Assembly (NCBI GenBank): GCA_000708835.1
Contig: DF236956.1
Coordinates: forward strand, 419,354 to 483,353
Source: Klebsormidium nitens
Taxonomy: Eukaryota > Streptophyta > Klebsormidiophyceae > Klebsormidiales > Klebsormidiaceae
Reading direction: 5' to 3'
DNA: 64,000 nucleotides
The notes beneath the pieces are model-generated. The model saw only the letters and a list, made by a program, of their open reading frames with translations. It was not told the DNA's origin and did no database searches. Positions 22,294 to 32,556 of this stretch are shown here, piece after piece; within the stretch, counting starts at the first letter, position 1, and each line of letters opens with the position of its first letter. The translations under genes and the position numbers were made by a program.

Positions 22294-23983
22294 CAGAAGA
22301 AGGCGTCAAACCGAGGGAGTTTGGCGTTGTGTTCGCTCGCGAACCGATCCACCGTAAACGGACCGAACTGCTGAGAGATGAACGCGAAAGTCGCCGGGGA
22401 GAGGCCGAAGTCATCGAAGTCCCGAACTTTGCTCAGATAATCAGCGCGGGTGTTCTGCTCACGGGGGAGCCACTCGGGGCGAAGCTCGATCCGGTTCTCC
22501 GCACAGAAAAGAAAAATCTTGACGCAAACCAACTGGAGATGCTCTTTTGCTGAGCCACCCTTGGACAAAAGCGTGAAGACGTTAAGGGCATCGCCGCGCG
22601 CGATGACTGAGCAATCTCGGAGGAAAGGGGCGAAAGCGTGAAGAAGACGGAGGAGTCCTGAGAGTTCACGCCAAGTCGAAGAGGCCATGCCGTGGACCTC
22701 ATGAGCTTCCCACGCGCCGTGCGCCTCGTGGCGCTCGCTGCCAATTTCCAAGTGGCCGCCCCACCCATGGCCGCCAGCATCGTAGTAGATCACTCGCAGG
22801 ATGGAATGACGACGCCAAATGTCGCGGCACTGGTAGAGGTCCAAATGAGACTGCCAGAAACGAAGATCTGCGAGGGCGGCTGGATCGAGCGAGATCTTGC
22901 TGTACCAGGAAGAGCGGTTGGCGAGAGCGCTGTGAAGAGAGCGGGAAAAGAGACCAGAGATGGGGCCGGTCACGAGCGAAAAGGAGTTAACCAGGCCCGT
23001 AACCCTAGCGACTAGCTTAGCTGGAACGGAGTGGGGAGAGCGGAAGCACGACGAGATAGCGGAGGCGAGCTTCTGCTTCTGCAGAGAAGTGAGACGGAAT
23101 TGGCCGAAGAGGGTGTCGACAACGAATCCTAGGAACTTGACCACGTGGCTGCGCGAGAGCTGACACTTCTCTAGAGAGACGACTAGACCAGCTGCTGCTA
23201 AATCTGCGAGCACGGAGGCTTGGACACGTGTAAACTCAGCCACGTCGCGGCACGTGAAAAAGAAGTCGTCAATGTAATGGATCAGCTTGTAACCGCGCGC
23301 GCGCCAAGATTTCGTCAGCTGGCGCATCACCTTCGTAAAAACGTAGCAGGCAGGGGCGAGGCCGAAGGGTAGCTGAGTAAAGACGAAATATTGACCCTGC
23401 CACTGGAAACCGAGGTATTTCCAGTGTGACTCGCAGATGTCGATGTGGTGATAACCCGCTTTCAGGTCGACTGTAAACAGGAAGTCCTTGGGAAGGCAAA
23501 GCTCGGAGACGAGGCGAATAGACTCGTACTTGAATTTTGGGACCTGAAGAAACTTGTTCAGAAAGCGGAGGTCTAAGATAAGACGGAGCTTATCCTCTGC
23601 TTTTGGTACGACACCAAGTGGACTGACCAGGAAAGGGGGTAGGTCGACAGGAAGAATTGTGCCCGTGGCCTTCAACGTCCGGATTGCATCCGTCACGAAG
23701 TCTGCGTGTTCGAACGCTGACGGATGGTTGCGCTAATGAAACGGCTCTGTGGGAGGAGAAGAAATCCAAGGAAGCGCATACCCCGAGAGAAGAATCCCCA
23801 TCACGAAAGTGGATGTGACGAAGGACTGCCAGAAAAGGACATGGCGACGAAGTCTGTGACGCAGCCAAGGCTCCTTAGTACCAGCAGACGACTTAGCCGC
23901 GGCATTCTTAGCCGGATCCCGAAAACCCTCAAACTCAGCTGCTTCCGTAAGATCGGCAAGCTTATGGAGCGATTCGTCTGTTG
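21945..23983 (-). CDS. DIRS reverse transcriptase-RNase H (in-frame TAG)
   Basis: The continuous frame from 23696 encodes the RT: LILDLRFLNKFLQ, FTVDLKAGYHHIDI, FVFTQLPFGLAPAC and the catalytic HYIDDFFF. RNase H follows (IYYDAGGHGWGGHLEIG; ARGDALNVF; REQNTRADYLS), then the usual DIRS Pol C-terminal region (VDRFASEHNAKLPRFDAFF). The same frame continues upstream with credible RT-leader sequence (RRHVLFWQSFV, then YALPWISSPP, then RNHPSAFEHADFV). It is broken by a single TAG at 23733-23735. A good acceptor at about 23984 (CTTTCTCGCAG) suggests a preceding intron. The TAG is either a nonsense mutation, a recoded codon or an artefact. The polymerase active site YxDD is intact as YIDD. Confidence 0.9.
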
Positions 23984-25094
23984 CTGCGAGAAAGAGAGAT
24001 GAGCAGTGTAAGAATAAGCAGCGTAAACGTCAACAGGGAGAACGGTAAGGTCGTTAACGTAACCCGAATTGACAGAACAGAGGGACGAAGGTAGGAGACT
24101 AACCAGGGAAACGTAGTAAGATGAATTGAAAAATCCAAGTTTTATAGCGAGTGAAAAAACCTGAGAAAGAATATTAGTGGATCAGAGCAGGGCAAGAACT
24201 GGACTTGGTTAGCAATAACCAGGTCCACGTGACATCACGTCCACCAAACAAACTGGCAAAAGAGCCGAAAGGAACGAATCTCAAGTTAGAAAAGAGAAAG
24301 AGCACGTGAGTTTAGGGGACAGGAAAACCTGGATCGTGAACGTGAAGAAAAAGAAAGACAAAGAAAGAAAGCCGTTAACGTTAACAGGAACCGGGTCAGA
24401 TCGGATGTATCAACAACACTTTCCATGGGGTCGTGTAAAAACCCCGTGGATGCCACAGACATCCTGTCCCAGAACAGAACCCCATGGTCTCTGAAAATAA
24501 AAAGGTCCAAAAAGGTTTCGGTAACGTTAACGTGAAGCTTCTGAAGAGTGAGAAAGGTGCTTTAATGGTATGAACAGGAAGTCTGAGAAAGGAAGGACAG
24601 AAAGGAATAACAACAGGGAGAATTATATAAAGAAGCATGGTGAGAGAGACAGAAGCAAAGAAAATGAGGTTTTAGTCTGAGGGAAGGGAGTATTAGAAGA
24701 GAAATAGAGAATTATCAGGGACAGACCAAACATGGATGGGAGAATGGTGAATTATAAGTGATAAGATGCCATTTAGGGACATGAAAATATTGGCCAGCAC
24801 TTCGAAAGTGATCTGAGAAGGATCTGAGATTGAAAATGCAAGATAAGAATCTGCATGAGTATGAAACGCTCCAAGTGAATCGTTAACGAATTGTCAGGCA
24901 GCTCTTGTCCGAAGAATATTACAATAATGTTCTGGCAATCATACGGAGATCCTTCTATAAACTGCAACGATCTACGCTCTATGTATCACTTCTGATAACC
25001 AGGAATTCCCAAACTACCAGGAACACTAGTATGTTGTTGCAAAGGACTACTGACAGTTTGACTAATCCCTGAAGCTCTTCCTGAGTTGAAAACC
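23984..25094 (-). other. DIRS inter-frame spacer / probable intron
   Basis: About 1.1 kb between gag and RT, strongly pyrimidine-rich on the coding strand, with no domain in any frame. The lower end has a splice-acceptor-like sequence just before the RT leader, so all or part may be spliced out or act as untranslated leader. Confidence 0.45.
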
Positions 25095-26072
25095 CTAGTA
25101 GTATCTCTTCGGTGCATTCGCAGCCATGCTGGCATTGAGGGGACAATTAGTCTGGATGTGGCCGAACTGGTGGCAAGACCAACACTGGGTGTTGAGTCCA
25201 CGAGCACTGGTCTGCATGGTAGGGCTGGGAGCGCGAGGAATGGGAGCAAGGACAGGAGGGGGCAGAGGTGCTGGAGAAGGGGAACGGTTCGTAGAGAAGT
25301 ATTGGCTCTGGTAGATCGGAGAGGGGACAGGAGCAGGGACAGGACTAGGAAGAGGCTGAGCAGGTTGATGCATCACGAACTGAGGGGGGGGAACAAACCA
25401 GCCAGGAGAAGGGGAGGGGGAGCGAGAACGGAATGAAAAACCGCGGTTGCTAGGTTGCTGGGAAGAGTTTTGCTTCTGTTCCTTCGTTGGCTTGGAGGCT
25501 TCCTCGCAGGCTTTACGTTTCTCTGCCAGAGACTTCTTTGCACGATTGGCCAGTGAAAGTGTTTCAGGATCTTTGGTGGACTCCTCACGCAAGCGACTCA
25601 TCTCCATGGCCACATCGAAACCCTCAGACTCCCAATCCTCGAGAAACAGCATGCGTTCTGTGATAGCATGCTCACCTTCATCGCACTGATTCTTAAGTGC
25701 TGCGATTTGCTCTTCAGAGAGACTTGCCAGGGGAGAAGCTCCATCAAGATGTCCTTCGAAAGCTGCCTTTGCCTGAGACACTGCATGCTGTGCCTTCTCC
25801 AGAGTCTCCATCTGCTTCTTCACTTCGGGGTTCGTCACACGATCAGACTTCTTCGGCAGAGTCTTGGCTTGCAACTGAGCTTGAAGCATGGCAATCTGTT
25901 CCCTCTGCTGAGCCATATTCTGCTGTTGTTCCTTCGAGTGCTGCTGCATCTGATTGGACAGCTGTTCCATGAGGGCTTGACTGCGAAGAGAAGCCTGACG
26001 TGCTTCTTTCACTGCTTCAGCAGGGGAGTAAACCTCCTCCTCTTGCTCGTTGGTATCAGCACCACCTGCCAT
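25095..26072 (-). CDS. DIRS Gag-like protein with CCHC knuckle
   Basis: A 325-aa protein starting 191 bp inside the alpha1 repeat. Residues 1-110 are Q/E/K-rich and probably coiled coil (ALMEQLSNQMQQHSKEQQQN). The middle is helical and charged. Residues about 205-300 are P/S-rich. A single zinc knuckle CWSCHQFGHIQTNCP (C-x2-C-x4-H-x4-C) lies near the C-terminus. This is the standard layout of a retrotransposon nucleocapsid: RNA binding and particle assembly. It is the first gene of the element, as expected, and its frame is intact. Confidence 0.88.
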   Translation of the reverse strand: MAGGADTNEQEEEVYSPAEAVKEARQASLRSQALMEQLSNQMQQHSKEQQQNMAQQREQIAMLQAQLQAKTLPKKSDRVTNPEVKKQMETLEKAQHAVSQAKAAFEGHLDGASPLASLSEEQIAALKNQCDEGEHAITERMLFLEDWESEGFDVAMEMSRLREESTKDPETLSLANRAKKSLAEKRKACEEASKPTKEQKQNSSQQPSNRGFSFRSRSPSPSPGWFVPPPQFVMHQPAQPLPSPVPAPVPSPIYQSQYFSTNRSPSPAPLPPPVLAPIPRAPSPTMQTSARGLNTQCWSCHQFGHIQTNCPLNASMAANAPKRYY

Positions 26073-26262
26073 GCTCGAAGAGACGAAGAAGCTGCAGAGT
26101 TGAAACGAAGCTCAAATGAAAGCAATGTTGGTGAGGGAAAGCTGCATGCTCGCGAGAAAAGGAAGCAGATCGGCTAAAGAAGCAGGTTGAAAGTAGAAGA
26201 CAAACTAAGAGTCGAAATGCTCGTACAGGGACGAAGAATGCTCGAAAGAAAAGAAGAAGATA

Positions 26263-26439
26263 TCTTGGTGGGGAAGCAAGGAGGCGCCGTCCTCCTTGCG
26301 CTGTGTGAACGTGCTGAGCGACAGATTGAAGAAATTTGTCGCGAAGACGCGGCTTTAAAGCCGCGTATCGGGTTAGAGGTTCTCGTTAAGCGGAGAACCT
26401 CCGTTTTCGACTAACTACGAACGTCGAAAACTTTCAATT
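26263..26439 (-). repeat. DIRS split direct repeat, alpha1 (177 bp)
   Basis: Outer 177-bp repeat at the 5' end of the element, matching 20419-20595 throughout, including the 16-bp palindrome at 26349-26364. Confidence 0.93.
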
Positions 26440-27677
26440 GTCTGGATGATGAGCGCACATCCAGGGCGGGCGCTACAGTAGGGGGTGAACTGATATTGGC
26501 TGAAGAGGGCAACTCAAAGAACTCCGACACCGGAAATCTCGTTCTAGCCAGGCAGGTGACAAGGTGAGGAACCCGTGAGGAAGACCTTTGGAAGCTTTCT
26601 CACAATCAATAATATTTTCCTCGTGCATGACAGGATGCACATCTCAGGCCAATATCCAATTCTTGTTAACATCTGCTCCGTTCCAGACGGTGATGTCCGT
26701 AGAAGAAGATATCTCTTTTCATCTTTTTGTGGTTGTCAAAAGACTTGAGGAGTTCCTGAGAGATCGCCTTCATCTGGCAAAGTTAGAGCTTAGTACAGCT
26801 TGTACTATTAACGAAATCCTTTCGAGATTGCTTCATTTCGCTGAAGTAGGTGCTTCACTGTGTATCATGCTCTGCCGTGGTTGTGAATGGAGATCTCAAG
26901 AACCTTCTCATTCAAGAATGTGTGCACAGTTGGCACAGAATATAAGCATGCAAGCTCTTTAGAAAGGTGACCTCCAAGCAACAGCAGGGACTGATGCTTT
27001 GATCAGAGGTCAATCAGTAAATCTGCCTTAAATTCTTAAATCTGCAACGTTATCAAACTTTTCCTTCCTTTCATACTCCTTGCTCCGCTGATCTTCAAGC
27101 TGAATGATATGCATGTATTCTTCTGTTCTTGAATGGTTAGGTACTCAATCTCGTCACTGTGTTGTGTGTCAGGTCTTTGGCACAACTGAAGTCTCTTCTC
27201 CAACCAGTGCCAGATCAACATCTTTAAACGAGAAAGCATGATGGATGTTCACAGATCCTCATCTTGTACCACGTACAATTGGGAAACTTCTCTGTCATAT
27301 CACAGCCGTGCATCCCCCTTGAAGTAGCTAATCCAAGTTTTTGAATCCACAGGTACCAATTTTACCAGAAGAAAAGGGTCGCACGCTGAAGGCTAGCATT
27401 GAAACAGCCAAAGACATCTTAACAGCCTCAGGATTGCTTCAATCCTTAGAGACCTACAAAGCTGAAAATCGAGAGCGGTCCTAGCTAAAGTCCCCACAAG
27501 CGAGAGCAGTGCTGCAACAAAGGGGTACAGGCAGCTTGGGCGCTGGTTTGAAGCCCTTGCAGGCCTAGGAGGAAGCTGCCGCGAAGAGACACTCTTTCCA
27601 ATCAGCTTCTTCTGAGCGAAGGTTCGGTTTCGTGGAGCTTCTAGCTTAGTCACTTTGCAGCTCTCTTAGGAGTCATC
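26440..27677. other. Intergenic, upstream of the MYND gene
   Basis: This lies between the retrotransposon border and the MYND-protein start. A 124-codon plus frame (26588-26962) has no recognisable features. I see no RNA gene or clear repeat. Confidence 0.5.
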
Positions 27678-30600
27678 ATGCCTTCTGTACCCAACGAGAG
27701 TTTAGCAGGAGGGCCCCAGAGAACCACAGAATGGGAGTCCCTCCTCCCAGAGTCTCAGCGAGGTTCTGCTCCCATCCTCCTGACTTTCGACGAGTTCGTG
27801 ACCATCTTTCAGAAAGCGCTGGACACTGTCGGCGCCAGAGAGGTTCAGTTCTCCCCTTCACGGACGTCCGTCACGTTTCGGACAGATACACCCGAGGACC
27901 GATACGCAGTGCATATGGACGCGAACATCGCCAGCTTATACGGCAAAAGGAAGTTTCTGAACGCCGAGAACTGCCTCGCAGCATGCATACGCTGCCTTCA
28001 GAGCAGCATGCGTTACTCACAGCCGGCTGAGCCTAGAGAGTCGCCCCCGGAAAACCTCTTCCTGACCGTCAAGACGCATGAATTCATCCTCCTGCGGAAC
28101 GAGGAGTTTCAGCGCCCGTCCCGCCCGCGCGCGGGACTCGACCGCGTCATGTTCCGCCCGTTCAGCCGGAATTCCGGCGAGCTGTACACCGGGCTGGTGG
28201 TCGGCCTGGAGAACGAAGGCTCCTACTCGGACATCTGGGTCCCTTCCCGGCAGCTTGACACGTGGAACGTGACGGAGGACGAAGCGTTCGACTTGGCGCT
28301 CAAGAACATCGACGTCATCACGCCCGAGAAGCTCAACTACTTTCGCATCGGTTCCTTGGAGGATCTGAAAACATCCGAGGAAGCGAGACGGAAGGATTTC
28401 ATCTTCATTGAGCATATGCATTTCCACTCCCAGTTCAGCAACGGCACGCTCTCGGTGGTGTGCCGTGACAGCAGGGCACTCCCCCGCTTGCTTTTGCCCC
28501 GGGTGGTCGAACAGCTTGCCAACATTCTGAATTGCAATCCGGTGTCTCTGGTGATCGTTCCGTTTGAAGATGAGAACTTCGTGGTGGGAAACGCGGAAGA
28601 CCGGATCTCGATGCTGCTGTTGGCGGTCCACCAGACGCTGCCGTTCTGCCAAGGGGACAACCCGCACGTGCAGCACAAGGTGTCGTGGAACCCGTTCAGA
28701 GTAAGCCATCCTGTTCGTTTATGCTCAGAAGACTTCTCGCGCTGTCCGTACGAATAACGTAAGCTTCGGATGACCGTTTTTGACGGAGCATCCACAGACG
28801 AGTTTGCACTTAAACAAGCCGTCGACTCTCCTGTCAAGAGTTTGCACTTTTTGACGTCTCTGTTTTCTACTTTCTTATGCATTGCCGTTCAGCGCGCTTC
28901 CATGATCATTCGAACAATTTCAACGGGTTCTGTCACGTTATTCTTGGAACTGACTCTAATCTGCTCCGCAATCGAGCCTAAGTCTAAAGCTAAGCTTAGC
29001 AAGTTTTCAAGCTGACTGCTTTCCATGCTGGGCTCAAAATGCATCGAACTAACGAAGCAAGCGACTCCCCGGAAGTATCAACACGGTTTGGCTCGCCGGT
29101 TGCGCGTTAAGGCGCGAAGCTGCAACTTCTCGCAGGTTGGCTTTTCTTGCAACTGAATTTCAATAGACTGCCTCGCACTCGGCAAATTTCCTCGCTTCGC
29201 GGCCTTCTTTTCGTACAGCCTGGCTAACCCTCTGTTCGTACTTTCAGCTTAGCAAGCTGCGCAACGAGGAAACTTTCCGGAGCCATACCTGGTAAACGGG
29301 AAAACGGCGGCCGCAACGCTCCTTTTCACGCAGCAAGTCGGTTTCGTTAGACGGCGTCGCAACTCACAGGGCCCCTAAAAATTCCGGCAAACCCTTGCTT
29401 TGAGTTCTCAGGTTACCAAGCTGCGTAACGAGAAGGGCCTGGTAGAGCTGGAACCGTACCTGGTAAACGGCGGCCGCAAAGAGGCTTTCCCTTGCAAGTC
29501 GGTTTCGTGAGACTTCCTCGCAACTCTCAGAATCTGAAGACAATCCAACTAACCCTTGGTTAGCGTTTTCAGTTTACCAAGCTGCGCAACGAGAAGGGCC
29601 TGGTGGAGCTGGAGCCGTACCTGGTGAATGGCGGCCGCTTCGCGGTGAAGCTGTGGGTCGGCGACAAGCAGACGGTCTTCTACCCCATGCCCCGCACCAA
29701 GGACGACATCGCCGCGGTGGAAGACCTCGTGTGGCGACCTTACAAAGCCAAATTCACCGTGCTGAGCGAGAGTACCTTCCTGAACGGACACTGCTGGCAG
29801 GTGCGCCTCGTTACAGTGTCCAGCTTGTTGATGAGCTTATTGTGCGCCTAAGCTTGCTGAATAGAGGTTTGCCGGCGAGGAGTCGGACAAATTGTCTTGC
29901 CACCGGTCCAGATGCTGCCCAGGCTGTCGCCCTAAAGCGAGGAGTACTGAGAAGTTGAGCGAGCAGTTTACCTCTCTGGCCTATAAAAATTCGGCAACCG
30001 ATCGGTGCAATCGCGGTCAATCGAACGACAGGGTCTTCTAAACGGTGACCAATCCGCGGATCGCTTAGCTCAGGCACCTCTCTGATAATCTTAAAAGCTT
30101 TTGCGCTGTCAACCGGTTGCAAGCCGGTAGAGATACAATTACGATCGAGATGATCGATATTGTGCAGAGCGGACCGTTCGTCTCGAGCGGGGGGTTCAGA
30201 CCACCAATTTCGTGGTAGGAGGCTCTCAGAAACCGACGATGAAAACGCAGATAATATCAGAATAAGACCTAAGAATTCCAACTTTTTCCTTTGAATCCGC
30301 CACCACCGTCCGCCATTCTTAGTCGACAAAAGTCGAAGCATGTTACCCTTGCTGTCTGCAGTGTCGCAAGCGCTTCGACAAGCTCGAGACGTGCGCAAAC
30401 TGCAGAAAGGCCAAGTATTGTTCGCGGAGTGAGTGTTCGAAGTCGTGACCCGAAGTTGCGCTTCTGTCGTTCACTCTCTGCTACAAGATTGCCGGAATGT
30501 ATGCTTCTGTAGTTTCGGCCCGAAAGGTTCAGCCGCGAGCGATGGAACATGAATCAACAAGTCGTAACGAGATTGATTTGAGATTGATAATAGTCCCTAG

Positions 30601-30999
30601 TAGCTTTGCATATGAGCACAGGAGGTGTGAATGATTATTGAAAGTCTACTGCTTCCGTTGAAGAAATTCAACTTTATTGTAACCGCTTTGCCTTCTGGGC
30701 TTTGCAGCGACACGTCAACTTTTGCATTGCCCTTCTGCCCGTTCGACCTGCCACCATCCTTACAGCGTTTTGCTTGTGGAAAAGGAATCATCGTCATCTC
30801 AATCCGCTTCAGCTGGTCGTCACTTGTTTCACAACTTCTTCGGATTCCAGGCGTTTATTCGTCTCACTTGCTCGATCTACTTGTAGATTGCCAGAAGAGG
30901 GCGTGGGGCGCGGGGCACAATGTCAACTGTGAAGAGCGGCGGCGCTTCTGGAAAGCAGCCAAGATGTGTCGGCCACCTAAGACCTCGAAGAAACCATGA
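27678..30999 (+). CDS. DUF1444-like protein with C-terminal MYND zinc finger
   Basis: Four exons, 27678-28700, 29573-29800, 30362-30428 and 30887-30999, join in phase to 476 aa. Exon 1 (341 aa) carries an N-terminal LTFDEFVTIFQKAL helix and then a fold resembling DUF1444 (YtpQ-type): IWVPSRQLDTWNVTEDEAF followed by DLALKNI, a pattern typical of that family. Exon 2 adds EPYLVNGGRFAVKLWVGD and a tryptophan-rich segment. The MYND finger (about 415-460) is assembled across three exons: CWQC, then CANCRKAKYC, then CQKRAWGAGHNVNC. All seven Cys and the His are present, and the first CxxC forms exactly at the exon 2/3 junction, which supports the splicing. Known: MYND fingers bind proline-rich protein partners. 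The N-terminal assignment is moderate; the MYND is firm. Exon 2 has tandem upstream echoes. Confidence 0.82.
29240..29480 (+). repeat. Acceptor-edge echoes of MYND-gene exon 29573-29800 (two copies)
   Basis: The exon start (TTACCAAGCTGCGCAACGAG to GGCGGCCGC) recurs at 29244-29310 (shortened) and 29408-29475 (nearly intact), with unit length near 163 bp. The following intronic bases (AAGTCGGTTTCGT-AGAC, then TCGCAACTC) are duplicated with it. A possible fainter copy lies near 29100. Confidence 0.85.
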
Positions 31000-31687
31000 T
31001 CTTATCCGTGAAACGGTCCGCGACCTTGACCTCGTGTCCTAATCAACCAAGTCGATCATCAAACCTTCAAGTGCCCGTTAGTACCTATTGGAAAGGCCCT
31101 TTCAAAATCGGGATCTATCTATCATGTCACACTTTGCGTGTTCCTTTTCCATCCCAACCGATGCTACTAGAGTCCTCTCGAAGAACGGGGATGCTGACTT
31201 ACCTGTTCAGACGACTTTTGACCCGCTATGATGTCGATGACATGAAGTCTCAGAAACGTCCTAAGTCCACGAACTTTCATGGATGACCTTATTGATGCAT
31301 CATTTGCGTCTTCTGCGCGCATTCGATACATGGAAAGAGCACAAACTCGTGTTGACTGCAATATGCTGAATCTACAAACTCTGTTTGCCTTCTAATCCTA
31401 CTATCCTGTTCGTCCAACTCTAACATATTGCGCCGGTCGCGCCTACAGCCAAACCCTCCTAGTAGTAAGCGAAGGAAGCTAGTACGCCGTACGCTACAAA
31501 GAGGAAAGCCAACATTATCGAAGTGCACTGAGAAGTTTTGAGAATCTTCATCGGTGTACGAGCCGCTGAGGCTTTGTAACTGGAGACCAAGCAGCAGCCG
31601 CAAGCTGCGTCGTGTTGCTTCATCGCTGTCACGTGACGGTCCCCTGACGGTCCTGTCCCTCTGCGCGACAAAGCCCTTTGGAGGCCT

Positions 31688-31998
31688 GGGAGGGCGGGTA
31701 TTGAGAATAGGATCCAGAACTCGATCTCAGGTTCCTGATCTCAGGACATTCCGGATCTCAGGAAGCTAGCGTAGGGGGTTGAACTCTGCCGGTAATGCAT
31801 CCCCTAGCTTGCCAGTAAACGCGTTTGCCAAATGTCCGGGGTGCCCGGTAGAAGCTACTCATTCGATCGCGACCGTCCGATATAGCGTTCAGGGCTCCAG
31901 ATTGCGCAGATTACGCCCGGCGGAAATGGTACACGTGGCCTTGCAATCCTAGGCTGAGATCAGGAATTCTGGATCCTATTCTCCATACCCGCCCTCCC
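31688..31998. repeat. Inverted repeat, 32-bp arms
   Basis: 31688-31719 and 31967-31998 are reverse complements with one mismatch (core GAATAGGATCCAGAA). Similarity continues, weaker, into the loop (GATCTCAGG motifs). This looks like an old foldback or MITE; no target duplication could be assigned. Confidence 0.7.
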
Positions 31999-32201
31999 TG
32001 GGGGTGTATATGCCGTCCGATGAGCACCAATGGCTGAATGCGTCCAATTCGACGGTTTAGATGCCTTCTCGAGTTTGCAGATCCAGTATTCTTACCCTGC
32101 CAGGTGTCAACTTGAACAACAAGGTCCACTCGATGGACGGCTCGTTTGCATGACAGCTGTTGCTCAGGAAGTTGAAGTTTGCGGAATGCAAGCCAAATAC
32201 T

Positions 32202-32390
32202 GGCAACTCTTGCTTTCACTAAGGGGTGCTTTCACTAAGATACAGGAGCCCCGGGCATCTCAACTAAAAACCCTAACCTAGTTAATTACCGCTCCGCACC
32301 CGTGCCCACCCTAACCCCCAAACCAACCCCACCCGTCCACCGGGTGCCTGTCTTAGTGAAAGCACCCCTTAGTGAAAGCAAGAGTTGCCA
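32202..32390. repeat. Foldback with perfect 40-bp arms
   Basis: 32202-32241 and 32351-32390 are exact reverse complements over 40 bases, with a 109-bp loop. Each arm contains a doubled GCTTTCACTAAG motif. The loop holds AAACCCTAAC and a segment whose diverged reverse complement occurs at 54043-54125. The right arm ends 166 bp before the dikinase ATG, so it may lie in the promoter or 5' leader. Confidence 0.85.
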
Positions 32391-32556
32391 GAGTATGCAA
32401 GCTTGCTCTCTCAGTCTATGCATAGCGCTGCAGTTTGCACAGGACCCTTTCTTTTCAAATTGCAGGGCGTGTCCTCTCCTCTGTACTCTCCTGTTGGCAG
32501 GGAATTGCGGGCATTACGGAACCAGACATATCGCCTGACGGAAGAAACAGTCATCG

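Larger units (their letters stand above)
19752..26439 (-). mobile_element. DIRS/PAT-type tyrosine-recombinase retrotransposon
   Basis: A 6688-bp element carrying, in minus-strand order, gag, reverse transcriptase plus RNase H, and a tyrosine recombinase. Its ends are split direct repeats in the order alpha1 (26263-26439), genes, beta1 (20594-20706), alpha2 (20419-20595), spacer (19865-20418), beta2 (19752-19864). Each pair matches base for base by eye (177 and 113 bp). Beta1 and alpha2 overlap by two T residues. Known: split direct repeats, no integrase and no target-site duplication define PAT-like DIRS elements, which integrate through a circular intermediate using the tyrosine recombinase. 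Perfect repeats indicate recent insertion. No host gene is visibly interrupted. Confidence 0.93.
31000..32556. other. Intergenic, upstream of phosphoglucan, water dikinase
   Basis: No coding exon is recognised. It holds two inverted repeats (31688-31998 and 32202-32390) listed separately and a telomere-like AAACCCTAAC inside the second. Confidence 0.55.

Noticed and set aside
26588-26962. 124-codon plus frame upstream of the MYND gene
   Set aside because: No domain and no splice connection to the MYND gene, whose own ATG exon is complete.
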